Positions 9,430-22,200 of a stretch of 37,377 nucleotides of DNA are shown one piece after another. Each line of letters opens with the position of its first letter. Positions within the stretch are counted from its first letter, which is position 1. The position numbers were made by a program, and so were the translations under genes. Source of the DNA: an uncultured Bacteroidales bacterium (GTDB lineage Bacteria; Bacteroidota; Bacteroidia; Bacteroidales; FEN-979); assembly GCA_903929315.1 (NCBI GenBank), contig CAIYUC010000153.1, positions 1 through 37,377 of the forward strand, given 5' to 3'. The notes below the pieces were generated by a model. The model had not been told where the DNA came from and ran no database searches. It was given only the letters and a program-made list of their open reading frames with translations.

Positions 9430-11349
9430 ATGGGTAAAATAATCGGAATAGATCTCGGAACCACTAACTCATGTGTTGCGGTTATGGAGGGGAATGAACC
9501 TGTCGTAATTCCTAACAGTGAAGGAAGGCGGACTACTCCTTCCATTGTAGCTTTTGTCGATAACGGGGAACGTAAAGTCGGTGATCCGGCCAAGCGCCAG
9601 GCTATCACCAACTCTAAAAATACGGTCTTCTCGATCAAACGGTTTATGGGAGAGTCATGGGACCAGGTTCAAAAGGAAATTAAACGGGTTTCTTATAAGG
9701 TTGACCGTGGCGATAATAATATGCCGCGTGTGAATATTAACGGGAAATTATATTCCCCGCAGGAAATTTCTGCTATGATCCTGCAGAAAATGAGAAAAAC
9801 AGCAGAAGATTATCTTGGCCAGGAGATCAAGGAAGCCGTTATAACGGTTCCAGCATATTTCAGTGATTCTCAGCGACAGGCAACAAAAGAAGCAGGTGAA
9901 ATAGCCGGGCTGGTAGTGAAAAGGATCATCAATGAACCTACGGCTGCCGCTTTGGCATATGGCCTCGATAAAAAGCATAAAGATATCAAAGTTGCAGTAT
10001 ACGACCTCGGAGGAGGCACTTTCGATATTTCTATCCTCGAACTCGGTGAAGGGGTTTTTGAAGTAAAATCCACCAATGGAAATACCCATTTAGGTGGGGA
10101 TGACTTCGATCATTTGGTCATCGATTGGCTCGCCGATGAGTTTTTAAAAGATGAAGGTATTGACTTGCGTAAGGATCCGATGGCGCTTCAGCGTTTAAAG
10201 GAAGCCGCTGAAAAAGCTAAAATTGAGTTGTCCAGTTCTGTTGAGACCGAAATCAATCTTCCTTATATCATGCCGGTGGATGGAATTCCCAAGCATCTTG
10301 TTAGGAAACTGACCAGGGCAAAATTTGAACAATTGATCGATCAGCTGATGCAATCGACTATCGGGCCTTGTGAAAGCGCACTAAAAGATGCAGGTCTGAA
10401 ACCTTCTGAAATCGATGAAGTCATTTTAGTGGGCGGTTCAACAAGGATCCCGGCTGTACAGAAACTGGTAAAAGATTTATTCGGCAGGGAGCCTTCCAAA
10501 GGTGTCAATCCTGATGAAGTAGTAGCTGTTGGCGCTGCAATTCAGGGCGGTGTCTTAACCGGTGAAGTAAAGGATGTTCTTTTACTCGATGTAACACCAT
10601 TATCGTTGGGTATTGAAACATTAGGGAGTGTTATGACCCGTCTGATCGAGGCCAATACCACGATACCGACAAAAAAATCAGAAGTATTTTCAACAGCTGC
10701 GGATAGTCAAACCACTGTAGAAATCCATGTCCTGCAGGGTGAACGGCCGCTGGCCGACCAGAATAAAAGTATCGGACGTTTCCATCTTGATGGAATTCCA
10801 CCGGCCCAAAGAGGAATACCTCAAATCGAGGTTACTTTTGATATCGATGCCAATGGAATCCTGCATGTCACTGCCAAAGACAAGGCAACCGGTAAATCGC
10901 AACAGATCCGGATCGAAGCTTCTTCCGGGTTGTCGGATAAGGATATCAAACGCATGAAAGAGGAAGCACAGGCTTTCGCCGATTCCGACAAGAAGCTCAA
11001 GGAAGAGATCGATAAGTTAAATACTGCAGATTCATTGATTTTCCAAACCGAAAAACAACTGAAAGAATACGGGGATAAAATTCCGGCTGATAAACGGGAT
11101 AACATCCAGAAAGCGTTAGATGAACTCAAACTCGCTCATAAGAATAAAGATATTCCCGGAATTGACAAGACTATGGCCGGTCTCAATTCAATCTGGCAAT
11201 CTGCAAGTGAAGAGATGTACAAGCATACGCAAAACGGTCCCCAAAGTGGTCCCCAACAAGGTCCCGACCCCTCAACAGGCGAATCAAAAGGTCCTTCGGC
11301 AAATGATGAAGTGACAGACGTCGACTTTGAGGAAGTGAAAGACAAATAA
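9430..11349 (+). CDS. dnaK: Molecular chaperone DnaK (Hsp70)
   Basis: [50 protein letters not shown]-terminal [10 protein letters not shown]. Confidence 0.99.
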   Translation: MGKIIGIDLGTTNSCVAVMEGNEPVVIPNSEGRRTTPSIVAFVDNGERKVGDPAKRQAITNSKNTVFSIKRFMGESWDQVQKEIKRVSYKVDRGDNNMPRVNINGKLYSPQEISAMILQKMRKTAEDYLGQEIKEAVITVPAYFSDSQRQATKEAGEIAGLVVKRIINEPTAAALAYGLDKKHKDIKVAVYDLGGGTFDISILELGEGVFEVKSTNGNTHLGGDDFDHLVIDWLADEFLKDEGIDLRKDPMALQRLKEAAEKAKIELSSSVETEINLPYIMPVDGIPKHLVRKLTRAKFEQLIDQLMQSTIGPCESALKDAGLKPSEIDEVILVGGSTRIPAVQKLVKDLFGREPSKGVNPDEVVAVGAAIQGGVLTGEVKDVLLLDVTPLSLGIETLGSVMTRLIEANTTIPTKKSEVFSTAADSQTTVEIHVLQGERPLADQNKSIGRFHLDGIPPAQRGIPQIEVTFDIDANGILHVTAKDKATGKSQQIRIEASSGLSDKDIKRMKEEAQAFADSDKKLKEEIDKLNTADSLIFQTEKQLKEYGDKIPADKRDNIQKALDELKLAHKNKDIPGIDKTMAGLNSIWQSASEEMYKHTQNGPQSGPQQGPDPSTGESKGPSANDEVTDVDFEEVKDK

Positions 11350-11390
11350 AGTCGGCGTTCGCAGTCGGCAGTCAGCAGTTCCCAATCCCC
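11346..11390. repeat. Degenerate heptamer array (gtcggca-like)
   Basis: agtcggc gttcgca gtcggca gtcagca gttccca: period 7. Confidence 0.6.
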
Positions 11391-11401
11391 ACACTCACAC
11401 A

Positions 11402-11458
11402 TCAAATATCGAGTATCCAGTATTGAGAATCGAGAATCAATTATTGAGTATCAAAAAA
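11402..11458. repeat. Degenerate heptamer array (atcgagt-like), about 8 units
   Basis: atcaaat atcgagt atccagt attgaga atcgaga atcaatt attgagt atcaaaa: period 7. Confidence 0.75.
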
Positions 11459-11519
11459 TAATTGAATAAAAGGTATCACCTTTTGATGATTAAACCGATA
11501 AAGAGAAAATTTTCTGCAG

Positions 11520-13706
11520 ATGAAAAAAATTTTCTTTTCTTCGGTTTTTTTTTCTTTCCTTTTCCTGACGGTTTCTTCACAAACCCTGACAGAGCTTGTC
11601 GTTCCGGAATATATGGGAAGTAAAACATCAGGTACGACCAATAATGCCCGTACTCCGTTTGTTGTATGTCTAAGGATTGACGGTCTTTTACCAAATACTT
11701 CCTATGATCTGAAAGCAGGGATAGGCCTTGTTTCTGATCCGGCCACCAGTTATGGAGCAGGCAATGTTTGGACAGGTGTGTCTTTTCAGGCTGCGAGTCT
11801 TATCAATGTCTTTACAACAAGTATTTCCGGGAGCAGCGCTCCTTTTTGGCTGTTTTTTCAACCCACAGGGAATGCTTCGCGCTTTGATGCAGGCCAGGTG
11901 CATAATTTGAGAATCGGGTATGCAGTAAGCGGCAATTCTTTGCCTGGTCAACCGGTTTTTGTCGGAACCAAGACAATTACTGCATTGGATATTGCCAATA
12001 CTCCAAGAACCTCTTCAACAACAGATGACGGAGCATTTGTGAAAGGTTCCGCATTGGCTGCTGCCGGGGGGAAATATGTCCTTTTGTTTGACAATACCGG
12101 CGGCACCGGAGATCCGTTGTTTGCATATATGATCCGGCAGGCAGTCCCGTCACAGAGTACCTATCCGGAGCTTCCTGAAGCCATAAATGATATTTATATG
12201 CAAACCGGGACCAGCGCTGTCGGTGATTATCCTGCCGTTATTCCAATTGGCGCCAATAACCTTAATGGAGTGCGCAGGATAGAGTCGAGAAACCCCGACA
12301 ATACGATCTATGGATCTGCCACCGATACGGATGGTATCTGGCCCGCTGGAGGAAATACTACCACCGCATTGCGGAGAGAGGTCGTGATCATCACCAATAC
12401 CGATGCATCATTAGTGCCATGCGACTCTTCCGCACCGGATCCTGAATTCTGGTCAGACAAAACCACTATCACGGTAGGGGATTCCATTGACTTTTTTGAT
12501 TCCACCCTGTATTGCCCGGCAACCTGGAATTGGTCATTTGTGGGGGGGATACCCATGAGTTCCGTAGCTCAGAATCCTACCGGAATTCATTATTATTATC
12601 CCGGGATTTATAATGTATGCCTTACCACTACAAATATCTACGGGACACGATCAAAATGCCGGATGGAATACATTCATGTTAATACTCCTCTTGACGTTAA
12701 GATCGTGATCACAGAGATAAGCTACAACCCTCCTGAACATGGTTCAGATTCCCTCGAGTATATTGAACTATATAATAATGACACGGTTTCTGTTGATATG
12801 GAAAACTTCCATTTTTCCGACGGAGTTCAATATGCTTTTCATTCCTATGTGGCTGAACCACATTCTTATACACTTGTCGCAAAGAGTGCTGCAGCCATGT
12901 TGCTCACATTCGGGGTAACAGCATTGCAATGGACATCCGGAACTCTATCCAACAACGGCGAATTGATCCGGTTGAAAGACGCAGATAATATTACGATTGA
13001 TTCGGTTTTCTATGATAATTCTGCGCCCTGGGATCCCCTGGCCAATGGGAACGGTCCTTCGCTTGAACTGTGTGACCCGGATGCAGATAATGCAGATGGT
13101 TCAAACTGGAGACATGCCATAGAATTCCAGTCAGTCAATGCGGATGGAGATTCCATTTGGGGTTCACCCGGACAAGGTTGTTCCTACCTTCCGGTTGCAA
13201 ATTTTGAAGCCGATGATACTGTCGTCAATACCGGGGATTTTGTCGCTTTTACCGATTCCTCTGAAGGGTTTCCTGCTTCCTGGAACTGGACCTTCGCCGG
13301 GGGAATACCGGGGGAATTTTCCGGAGAGAATCCACCACCCATTCAATATAATTCCACGGGAATTTATAGTGTTACACTTGAGGTTTCAAATAGTATTGGA
13401 TATAATACCCGGATCAGAGATAATTATATTGAAGTGGGTTCAACCAGTATAAGTAAAACCGGTCATAAACCCTTATTCGTCATCTATCCCAATCCAAATG
13501 AAGGGATATTTTCATTGATCCTGAAATCCTGTCCGGCTTGCCAGGTGAAGGTTCTTTCTCTTTTGGGCAAAGTGTTGGATCAGAAGATCATGGAGCAGGA
13601 ATCAATGACCCTGGATCTATCAACAAATCCCGCCGGGGTCTATTTTATCCAGGTAAACGGGTTAACACCGGACAAGCAATTAACCGGTAAAATCCTGATA
13701 AAATAA
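11520..13706 (+). CDS. Secreted protein with lamin-tail domain, two PKD-like segments and T9SS type A sorting domain
   Basis: VITEISYNPPEHGSDSLEYIELYNNDTVSVDMENFHFSDG (LTD); WNWSFVGGIP and WNWTFAGGIP; C-terminal FVIYPNPNEGIFSLIL...GVYFIQVNG...KILIK. Confidence 0.85.
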   Translation: MKKIFFSSVFFSFLFLTVSSQTLTELVVPEYMGSKTSGTTNNARTPFVVCLRIDGLLPNTSYDLKAGIGLVSDPATSYGAGNVWTGVSFQAASLINVFTTSISGSSAPFWLFFQPTGNASRFDAGQVHNLRIGYAVSGNSLPGQPVFVGTKTITALDIANTPRTSSTTDDGAFVKGSALAAAGGKYVLLFDNTGGTGDPLFAYMIRQAVPSQSTYPELPEAINDIYMQTGTSAVGDYPAVIPIGANNLNGVRRIESRNPDNTIYGSATDTDGIWPAGGNTTTALRREVVIITNTDASLVPCDSSAPDPEFWSDKTTITVGDSIDFFDSTLYCPATWNWSFVGGIPMSSVAQNPTGIHYYYPGIYNVCLTTTNIYGTRSKCRMEYIHVNTPLDVKIVITEISYNPPEHGSDSLEYIELYNNDTVSVDMENFHFSDGVQYAFHSYVAEPHSYTLVAKSAAAMLLTFGVTALQWTSGTLSNNGELIRLKDADNITIDSVFYDNSAPWDPLANGNGPSLELCDPDADNADGSNWRHAIEFQSVNADGDSIWGSPGQGCSYLPVANFEADDTVVNTGDFVAFTDSSEGFPASWNWTFAGGIPGEFSGENPPPIQYNSTGIYSVTLEVSNSIGYNTRIRDNYIEVGSTSISKTGHKPLFVIYPNPNEGIFSLILKSCPACQVKVLSLLGKVLDQKIMEQESMTLDLSTNPAGVYFIQVNGLTPDKQLTGKILIK

Positions 13707-13742
13707 GTATCAACTAAAATAAATAACCACAAAGATCACAAC

Positions 13743-13764
13743 GCCTGCCTGCCGGTAGGCAGGC
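13743..13764. repeat. Palindromic repeat copy 1
   Basis: gcctgcctgccggtaggcaggc; related copies at 35626 and 35950. Confidence 0.8.
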
Positions 13765-14025
13765 TTTACACTAAGTCCACAATCAATATTTTCTTTGTGT
13801 TCATAGTGGTTAAAGAATTAGTTAGATCTTCAGCTTTTCTGTTAAATTTTTTTTTCTACCATCACATCAAAATATGATGTAACCCAGAAGAACCTCTTTT
13901 ATTACCAACCGTTAAAGCAACCATTAAATAAAAAACGTGTCTGCAATATAAAGGCAGGTTTTACAATAATGGTACAAAAGGTGATAATAAATTTCTCTAT
14001 CTTTGTTTTTAGGAACCAACCTTAT

Positions 14026-15597
14026 ATGAGAAGGAGTACACTTTTTTTAATTAGTGGGATTGTATTTTTTACGACAAAATCACCCGGCCAGGTAAAACCA
14101 CAATCATATAGTGATGATAAGCCATTAAGGGTAGAATTCAAAGTCAAATCAGACAATGAAACCTACAGGGTAATCCCTTGCGGGGCATCAGGAGCCCTGC
14201 TGTTTTTTAAGAGCCTTGAAACGATTGATAATTTAAAGACTAAATGGTATTTTTCGCTGTATGATAGAAATCTTCAGCAATTATGGGTTAAAAGCCTTCC
14301 GGTATTAAATGAACTGGAATATAAGATCTTTTCATTAAAGCACGATACGCTTGCCCTCTTGTTTCAATTACCGGGAAAGGAAAAAGGGGGGGAATATAAC
14401 TTTTTGATTGCACGGGTGCTGCTTTCCAAAGCCAATTTCATAATAAACACTGGCCGGTTTCCGGAAAACAGCATGACCGACCATTTTGATTTAATGGGCC
14501 AAAAAGCCTTTTTTGCTTTGAATGTAAAAGATGAACCATCCCGGATGATGGTGGCGGATTTAGTGTCCGGTGTTGCGAAAACTTTTTCATTGAGTGGAAA
14601 AATAGCGTCCATGGTGTCAGCATTTTTTATTGATTCATCAAGCTTTCAGATAATGGCAACCATTAAGAAGCAATTGCCAAAAAACAGAAATGAATGTTAT
14701 CTGGTTAAATATGACTTTTCCGGGAATCTTCTGACAGAAATCCTGATCAGTACTATTACGGATGACCGTTATTTACAGGAAGTAGAATTTATCCCTTTAA
14801 AACCGGATGAAATCCTTCTTTTTGGTTCTTATAGCTCCTCATCAGGCAAGCGTGAGTCCAGCCCGAATAAAGTACAGGGAGAATCTACCGGGTTTTTTTA
14901 TAGTAAAGTTGAGACCAACCAGCAAAAAACAATTGAATTTTTTAACTTCCTCGAATTAAAAAATGCAAAATCGTTACTTGATGAGAAAGAAATTGCTATG
15001 CTTCGGAAAAAAGCGCTAAAAAAAAACCGGGAATTAAGAGATTTTTCGATTGATTTTAAACTTCTTTTACATCCCATCATCAGGGAGAAGGATAAATTCA
15101 TCGTCTTCTCTGAAGTTTATCATCCGCAATATCATTCGGAAAATTTTACAGATTTTGATTTTTACGGACAACCGTTTACAAATTCCTATACCGTGTTCGA
15201 CGGATACCGGTTCACGAACGCAATTCTTGCTACATTTGATAAGGACGGTAAACTGTTATGGGATAACAACATGGAAATCCGCAATTTGATAACATTTGAG
15301 CTGAGTCCTAAAGTGAATATCTACTTCTCAGACGGGAATGTCGTGTTAACCTATTTAAGTGATGGAAAAATTGCCTCAAAAATCATCAATGGAGATAATG
15401 TCGTTGAAAAGTTGGATTTTTCCTCATACGACCTCTCTTATCCCGATGATAAGCTTCTTTCGGAAACAAAGAGCAGAATGGCTTATTGGTATGGGAATTA
15501 TTTCCTTTGCTATGGTTATGAAGACATAAAAAATGTAGCTCTTGAAGGAAATAATAAAAGGTTGGTATATTATTTTTCCAAAATAAAATTTGAGTAG
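14026..15597 (+). CDS. Secreted protein of unknown function
   Basis: Signal-peptide-like MRRSTLFLISGIVFFTTKSPGQVKPQ; no family recognised. The ORF track start is 13969; ATG 14026 fits a signal peptide better. Confidence 0.6.
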   Translation: MRRSTLFLISGIVFFTTKSPGQVKPQSYSDDKPLRVEFKVKSDNETYRVIPCGASGALLFFKSLETIDNLKTKWYFSLYDRNLQQLWVKSLPVLNELEYKIFSLKHDTLALLFQLPGKEKGGEYNFLIARVLLSKANFIINTGRFPENSMTDHFDLMGQKAFFALNVKDEPSRMMVADLVSGVAKTFSLSGKIASMVSAFFIDSSSFQIMATIKKQLPKNRNECYLVKYDFSGNLLTEILISTITDDRYLQEVEFIPLKPDEILLFGSYSSSSGKRESSPNKVQGESTGFFYSKVETNQQKTIEFFNFLELKNAKSLLDEKEIAMLRKKALKKNRELRDFSIDFKLLLHPIIREKDKFIVFSEVYHPQYHSENFTDFDFYGQPFTNSYTVFDGYRFTNAILATFDKDGKLLWDNNMEIRNLITFELSPKVNIYFSDGNVVLTYLSDGKIASKIINGDNVVEKLDFSSYDLSYPDDKLLSETKSRMAYWYGNYFLCYGYEDIKNVALEGNNKRLVYYFSKIKFE

Positions 15598-15634
15598 AAG
15601 ACAAGGATTAAAATAAAAAGTTGCAGGGAAAGTA

Positions 15635-15952
15635 TTATTGCTTAACAATCAGTGATTTTCTATCACAAATGCTAATAAATACAGTAGTGTCCAAATGATA
15701 ATTCAAAGAAGAAATACTAATGGTATAGGCCTGGTCACCGTTCAGATCGACGCATTGCATATAATCTTTATGAATCGTCAAAGTTTGGTGCAATTCTGTT
15801 ATAAATACTGTCAAAACAGTATCCAATTTATTTTCTATGCAAATATTGCCTTTATTATCACAAGGTTGAACAGAACTTTTGGTCTTACAACCCAGGAAGA
15901 TAAAAAAACCACTTAGTAAAAAAAATGTTAGGATTATAAAGATTTTTTTCAT
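15635..15952 (-). CDS. Small putative lipoprotein of unknown function
   Basis: MKKIFIILTFFLLSGFFIFLGCKTK lipobox; no family recognised. Confidence 0.55.
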   Translation of the reverse strand: MKKIFIILTFFLLSGFFIFLGCKTKSSVQPCDNKGNICIENKLDTVLTVFITELHQTLTIHKDYMQCVDLNGDQAYTISISSLNYHLDTTVFISICDRKSLIVKQ

Positions 15953-16051
15953 AATATTGTGATTAATTTATGCAAAAATAAATGGATTAATTGAATTAAC
16001 AAACTATTTTATTGTTTTTGGGTTATTAAAAACTTTTTTGTTAGGTATATT

Positions 16052-16085
16052 TTTGATGATTATAACAAAATATTACTTAATTTTG
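16052..16085 (+). promoter_or_regulatory. Candidate Bacteroidetes-type promoter (TTTG, 22-nt spacer, TAATTTTG)
   Basis: tttg-atgattataacaaaatattact-taattttg matches the TTTG / TAnnTTTG layout; about 118 nt upstream of the giant PKD ORF. Confidence 0.4.
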
Positions 16086-16202
16086 TGAAGTAAACAGTTT
16101 AGGATAGAAAATTCGCCCAATTCTGATGAAAATGTGTAACATTTAATTGAATAAAAAGTATAAACGTTTAGGTAGGAATCGGTTCATTAAAAATCCACAT
16201 AT

Positions 16203-19200
16203 ATGTATCAAAGAGTAATACGCCATTTTACCTGCATCGCCATCATTTTCGCATTAGCAGCAGTCCGTGTTCTGGCTTCGCCATGTGCGGATACCCAACC
16301 GGTTATTACCGGAGCTCAGGTGGTCAGTAACAACCAACAGTTAGTCCTCTATTCAACGCCCAATATTCCCGGGCATACCTATTCATGGACAGTTACTGGC
16401 GGAACCATTGCTTCCGGTACGGGTACAAGCCAGATTTCGGTGAATTGGGGGAATGTCGGAACAGGAACAATATCCCTGCAGGAGACCAATCCTGCGGTCC
16501 CTTGTTCTACAACGGTGAATAAAAGTATCGCTATACAACCGCTGCTGATAGCCTATTTTTATTACACCAACACCTCCTGCTACGGAGATATCATTACTTT
16601 CCACGATACATCAGTATTCGATGTTGCCATGCCTATCACCAATTGGTATTGGACATTCGGAGATGGGGGTACCTCCAATCTCCAAAATCCTCTACACCAG
16701 TATCTTCCTCCTTTTAATATCACTTATACGGTCATGCTGGTAGTCAAGAATTCACTAAACTATACCGATACTATTTACGATGCCGTTTATGTTAATCCCG
16801 ATCAGTACATTCCTCATGCGGTTTTTACTGAAACCATTCCTAATTGCACTTATCAGCCCGTTCAGTTCGACGCCTCTGCCTCAACAACACCAATTACACC
16901 CCCTGTAACTAAAATCATACACTACTATTGGGATTTTGGTGATCCCGCTTCAGGAACCAGTAACATTATAAATGATCCTACTGAAAATCCACCACAAAAC
17001 ACAATAACTCCAACGCACATCTTTTCAGCTCCCGGAACCTATAATGTTTATCTGGAGATCACCAATAAGCCCTATTGCAAGGGCTTCGTAACTCATCAGG
17101 TCGTAATAGCTCAATCCGTACCCACTGCAAAGTTTACTTATTCAACTCCCACCTGCCTCGGGAATCCTGTCTATTTTACCGACCAATCCATTTTTCCGGC
17201 AGGGAAGGACATTGTTAAATGGGAATGGAATTTCGGCGACGGCACATTTCCTGTAACCATCAATTCTCCTGCAACTCCCTCCATGGCGCATACCTTTCCT
17301 GGTCTCGGCCCCTATCATGTTCAGTTAATGGTTACCAATAACCTGGGATGTGTGGATACTACTTTTAAGAATGTTTCGCTCGATCCTTCTCCTCTTTCTG
17401 CATTCACACAGGATTCACAATGTTTTGGAGATACTGTGAAATTTACTGACGAATCTCTCCTTAACGGAGGGCCCCCCATCGTTTCCTATTACTGGAATTT
17501 CGGAGACATCGGTTCCGGATTTTTTAATACCTCTGTCCTGCAAAATCCGACACATAAGTTCAGCGCTCCAGGCACTTTCACCATTACCATGGTAACAACA
17601 AATTCCAGCGGTTGCCCGGATACATTGAAAAAAGATGTAGAGATCCACGCCTCCCCTTTTGTTAACTTTACCTGGAATTTCGGAGGTCAGAACAACGAAG
17701 TACATTTTCATATTGATTCTGCATCAATGAACATGAACATTATCGGGAATATGATTTTATGGAATTTCGGAGATGGTAACTATGGCTATGGATGGGACCC
17801 TATATGGATTTACCCGGCTCCCGGCACCTATAATGTTACCTGTTCAGTCACCGATACTTTGGGATGCAAAGGAGCAATCACCAAAGTCATTCTGGTTCCT
17901 TCCATACCTGTAGCTTTCTTCAGTTCAAATTCGCCGGTTTGCGACGGCGATTCGGTATGCTTTACCAATCTCTCCTCTGTTCCGTCTCCACCTTTCGGAT
18001 TTATCAAAACCTGGATATGGGACTTTGGAGATGGATCGCCTCAGGATACTATCCATTTTCCCAATAACCCCAATGTCTGCCATTTATATGCGACTGTCGA
18101 TACGTTTTCAGTGACACTGAAAGTCATAGATAATAATGGTTTCACGGATCCTTATTCCGCTAATGTAATCGTTATGCCTGACCCGGTTGCCAATTTCCAG
18201 GCCTCAATTGCCTGCGAGAATATGATCGTTAATTTCACCGATGCTTCTACAGCAAACGGCGGAGGGAATATCATTTCCAGGTACTGGGATTTTGGGGATC
18301 CTTTATCAGGGACAGATAATACTTCACAATTATTGAATCCAACGCACATCTTTCACAATGGTTGCAACAAGAATTACAATGTCCGGTTGATCATCGTGAA
18401 CTTCAATAATTGCAGGGATACTATGATAAAACCTGTTTGGGTTCATTGTCCGCCACCTGTCGATTTTATTTTTGATACAGCTTGTTTGAATCAGCTTGTT
18501 CACTTTAATGCGAATTCGGGAATTACCCAGGTCGATTCAATCGTTTCCTGGTCATGGTATTTTGGTGATGGTAGTCCTATTGTTAACGATCCGATCGCCA
18601 CCTCCCATTTATATATGAATGTTGGAACATATATCGTCACTCTGACCGTGATTGACCATCACGGATGTGTGCATGATACCAGCCATACGGTGAGAGTTAA
18701 TCCTTTACCGGTGCCGGGATTTACATGGGCAACTCCAAACTGCCAGGGCTCGCCCCTTCAGTTTACCGACCAATCCTACGTACCCTCCCAATATACCGGT
18801 TATATAGCAAAATGGAGATGGCATTTTGACGACGGTACTCCGGACACCACGATCACGATACCGAATTCTGCCAATGTGATTCATACTTTTGCCAATCCTT
18901 CTGCCTTAAACCATACCGTTCGCTTAACAGTATGGACCGGTGATAGCTGCACTGCTTTTATTGTTCAAACGATCACCAGTCTCCCGCATCCCATAGCCCT
19001 GTTCCATGCATTACCGACTCATTGTCAGGGCCAGGCAGTTCAGTTTTGGGATGATTCGCAAACCAATGGCGGAGGCAATATAACATCATGGTTATGGAAT
19101 TTTGGCGATCCTGGTTCAGCTAGTGATAATATCTCACCACTGCCTGATCCTCTTCATACCTTTAACACCGGGAATGCCTGGTATAAGGTCAGCCTGTTGG

Positions 19201-22200
19201 TCACCAACGGCAATACATGTCACGACACCATCAGCCACTTGATTTTCATACACGGATTACCGCCGGTTGATTTCACCTATGATACCGCTTGTTTGAACCA
19301 GATGGTACATTTCAATGGGAATTCAGGCGTAACGATGATCGATTCCATCGTTACCTGGAACTGGTATTTCGGCGATGGCTCTCCTTCGGTGCCGGATCCG
19401 GTGACCACTTCACACCTTTATACAACTACCGGAACCTTTACCACTGTCCTGACAGTAACCGATATCCACGGCTGCATCGGTACGAAATCGCATACGATCC
19501 ATGTCAATCCTCTTCCGGTTTCAAATTTCACCTGGAATACGCCGATATGTGAAGGCAAGCTCGTTCATTTTACCGATCAGTCGTCAGTACCACAGGGTTA
19601 TCTGGCCAAATGGCAATGGGATTTTAACGATGGCACCGCGCCAGTAACGATCATCATGCCAAATCCACCAAATGTTACCCACCTGTTCCCAATAACTTCA
19701 AACACCTTTACTGTAAGATTAACAGTGTGGACCAATGATAGCTGTACGTCATTTATTGATAAGACGGTTAACCTGGTTCCTGCCCCGATCGCTAGTTTCA
19801 TAGTCTTACCCACAACTTGTGCTGATCAAACGGTTCAGTTCCAGGATAACTCCCAAACGAATGGAGGCGGGCTCATTACTACATGGTTATGGGACTTCGG
19901 TGATCCGGGATCAGGTGGACCGAACAATACCTCAACCCTTCCAAATCCGACCCATACTTACGGGAGTCCAGGACCTTACATAGTGCACATGACTGTGACA
20001 AATGCCACAGGTTGTGACAGTACCGTAAGCCAGACAGTCAATATTAATCAGTTACCCGTAGCTAAATTCACTGCTGATACAGCTTGTTTGGGTAATCCCA
20101 CCCAGTTCACGGATATTTCCATTCCAAATTCACCAGGCGGGATTGTTTCCTATTCATGGAATTTTGGCGACAACTCAACACCACCGGGCACATTACCCGA
20201 TCCTCCTCATACTTATACTCAAGCGGGTGTATTCAATGTCACATTAACAATTGTCAATTCCAATGGTTGTATTAAAGATACGACAGAAGCGATTCTTGTC
20301 AATCCTTTACCCATCCCCGGATTCACTTATACCACTCCGAATTGTGTAGGAGCCCCGGTTTTTTATACCAATACCTCAACGACACCTAGCGGTTATCTAG
20401 GCCACATTGCAAAATGGATTTGGCATTTCGGTGACGGGTCAGGTGATCAAACAATATTATGGCCGGCCAGCGCAAACACCTCGCATGTTTTCAACGCGGG
20501 AGGTAATATACATACTGTCCGTCTGACTGTTTACACAAGCGATAGCTGCCATGCCTATATTGAACATACACTGACCAGTATTCCTTCACCGCTTGCGAAT
20601 TTTTCATTCCCGACATCGAACTGTGCCTCACTACCCACACAGTTCATGGATGGGTCGGCACCCAATGGTGGTGGCCCTATTATCACCTGGTGGTGGGATT
20701 TCGGAGATCCTACTTCGGGCAATCTGAATAATTCGTCCGCACAGAATCCGATTCATATCTGGATGGGTGGTCTCACATCCTATGATGTAACACTCATTGT
20801 GACAAACGGGAGCAATTGCTCTGATACAATCGCCTATACCGTCAGCGTGGATGCATTGCCGGTGGCCAGCTTTACCGCCGATACTGTATGTTTTGGCAAC
20901 CCGACGACTTTTACAAATGCATCCACAGGTGGTACCATTACAACATATTTGTGGCAATTTGGAGACGGAAGTACCTCACCCAATGCAAATCCGACCTATC
21001 AATATGCACAACCGGGTACTTTCAACGTTACACTCACTGTCACAACAGACCATGGATGTCATAAGGATACTACCAGGCAGGTACTGGTGATCCCGACACC
21101 TACAGCGAATTTCAGTGCGTCCTCACCGACATGTGCCGGTACTGATTCAGTGCATTTTACCGACTTGTCATCTGCACCCTACGGGTCGATCAAACGCTGG
21201 TACTGGGATTTTGGCGACGGTTCGAACATGAATATTCTCTGGCCTGGTAATCCTAATGTATATCATAAATATACTCAGGGTGGAACATTTAATGTGAGCC
21301 TGACGGTGCATACCGGAGATAGTTGTACCAACACGAAAATCAATCCGGTTGTTGTCCAATGGGCTCCGTTACCCAATTTCGATTTTGACCCTGTACGTTG
21401 CGAGCATACGCCGGTTCAGTTTACAGACCTGTCGCAGCCAAACGGTGGTGCACCCCTTGCTGACTGGTCCTGGGATTTCGGAGATCCCAGTTCAGGAAAC
21501 CTGAATACTTCCGGGATGCAGAATCCAACCCATCCATTCAGCACCTTTGGTAATTTCACGGTAAAACTGACAGTGACTAATGCGAATGGTTGTCATGATA
21601 CTATTTCCAAACCTGTATCAATAGCCCAGGCGCCTAATGCCGCATTCACTGCAGATACGGCATGTGCCGGGAATATCACAACTTTTACAGATCAATCCGT
21701 CGCAAACGTGGGAACGATCACTTCATGGCTCTGGAATTTCGGCGATCCTTCCTCCAACAGTAACACTTCGACACTCCAGGATCCTACTCATATGTTTAGC
21801 GGTGTAGGTAACTACCTGGTTTCGTTACATGTTACCAATACCAATACTTGTGGGGCTGATACTTCGATGTGGGTCCTGGTGAATCCAAAACCGGTAGCAA
21901 TGTTCCAGTTTGGTTCTGTGTGTGTCCATGATTCCACACTGTTTACCGATCTTTCCATTGCTCCGGGGAGCACTGTTATTGGATGGCACTGGAATTTCGG
22001 TGATGGAGATACCTCCAATATTCAAAATCCATATCATACTTACCAGGCATCTGGCACATATCCTGTCACAGAAACCGTAACAAACCTTGAAGGGTGTAAG
22101 GACTCTATTACGATTCCGGTTGTTGCACGGCCGACCCCGGTAGCAGCTTTCACCTATACCAATTTCTTCTGTCCTGCAGGACAAGTGAATTTTCAGGATG

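Noticed and set aside
11468-11484. Perfect hairpin AAAAGGT-atc-ACCTTTT downstream of dnaK
   Set aside because: Short, AT-rich and with only four Ts; too weak to call as a terminator.
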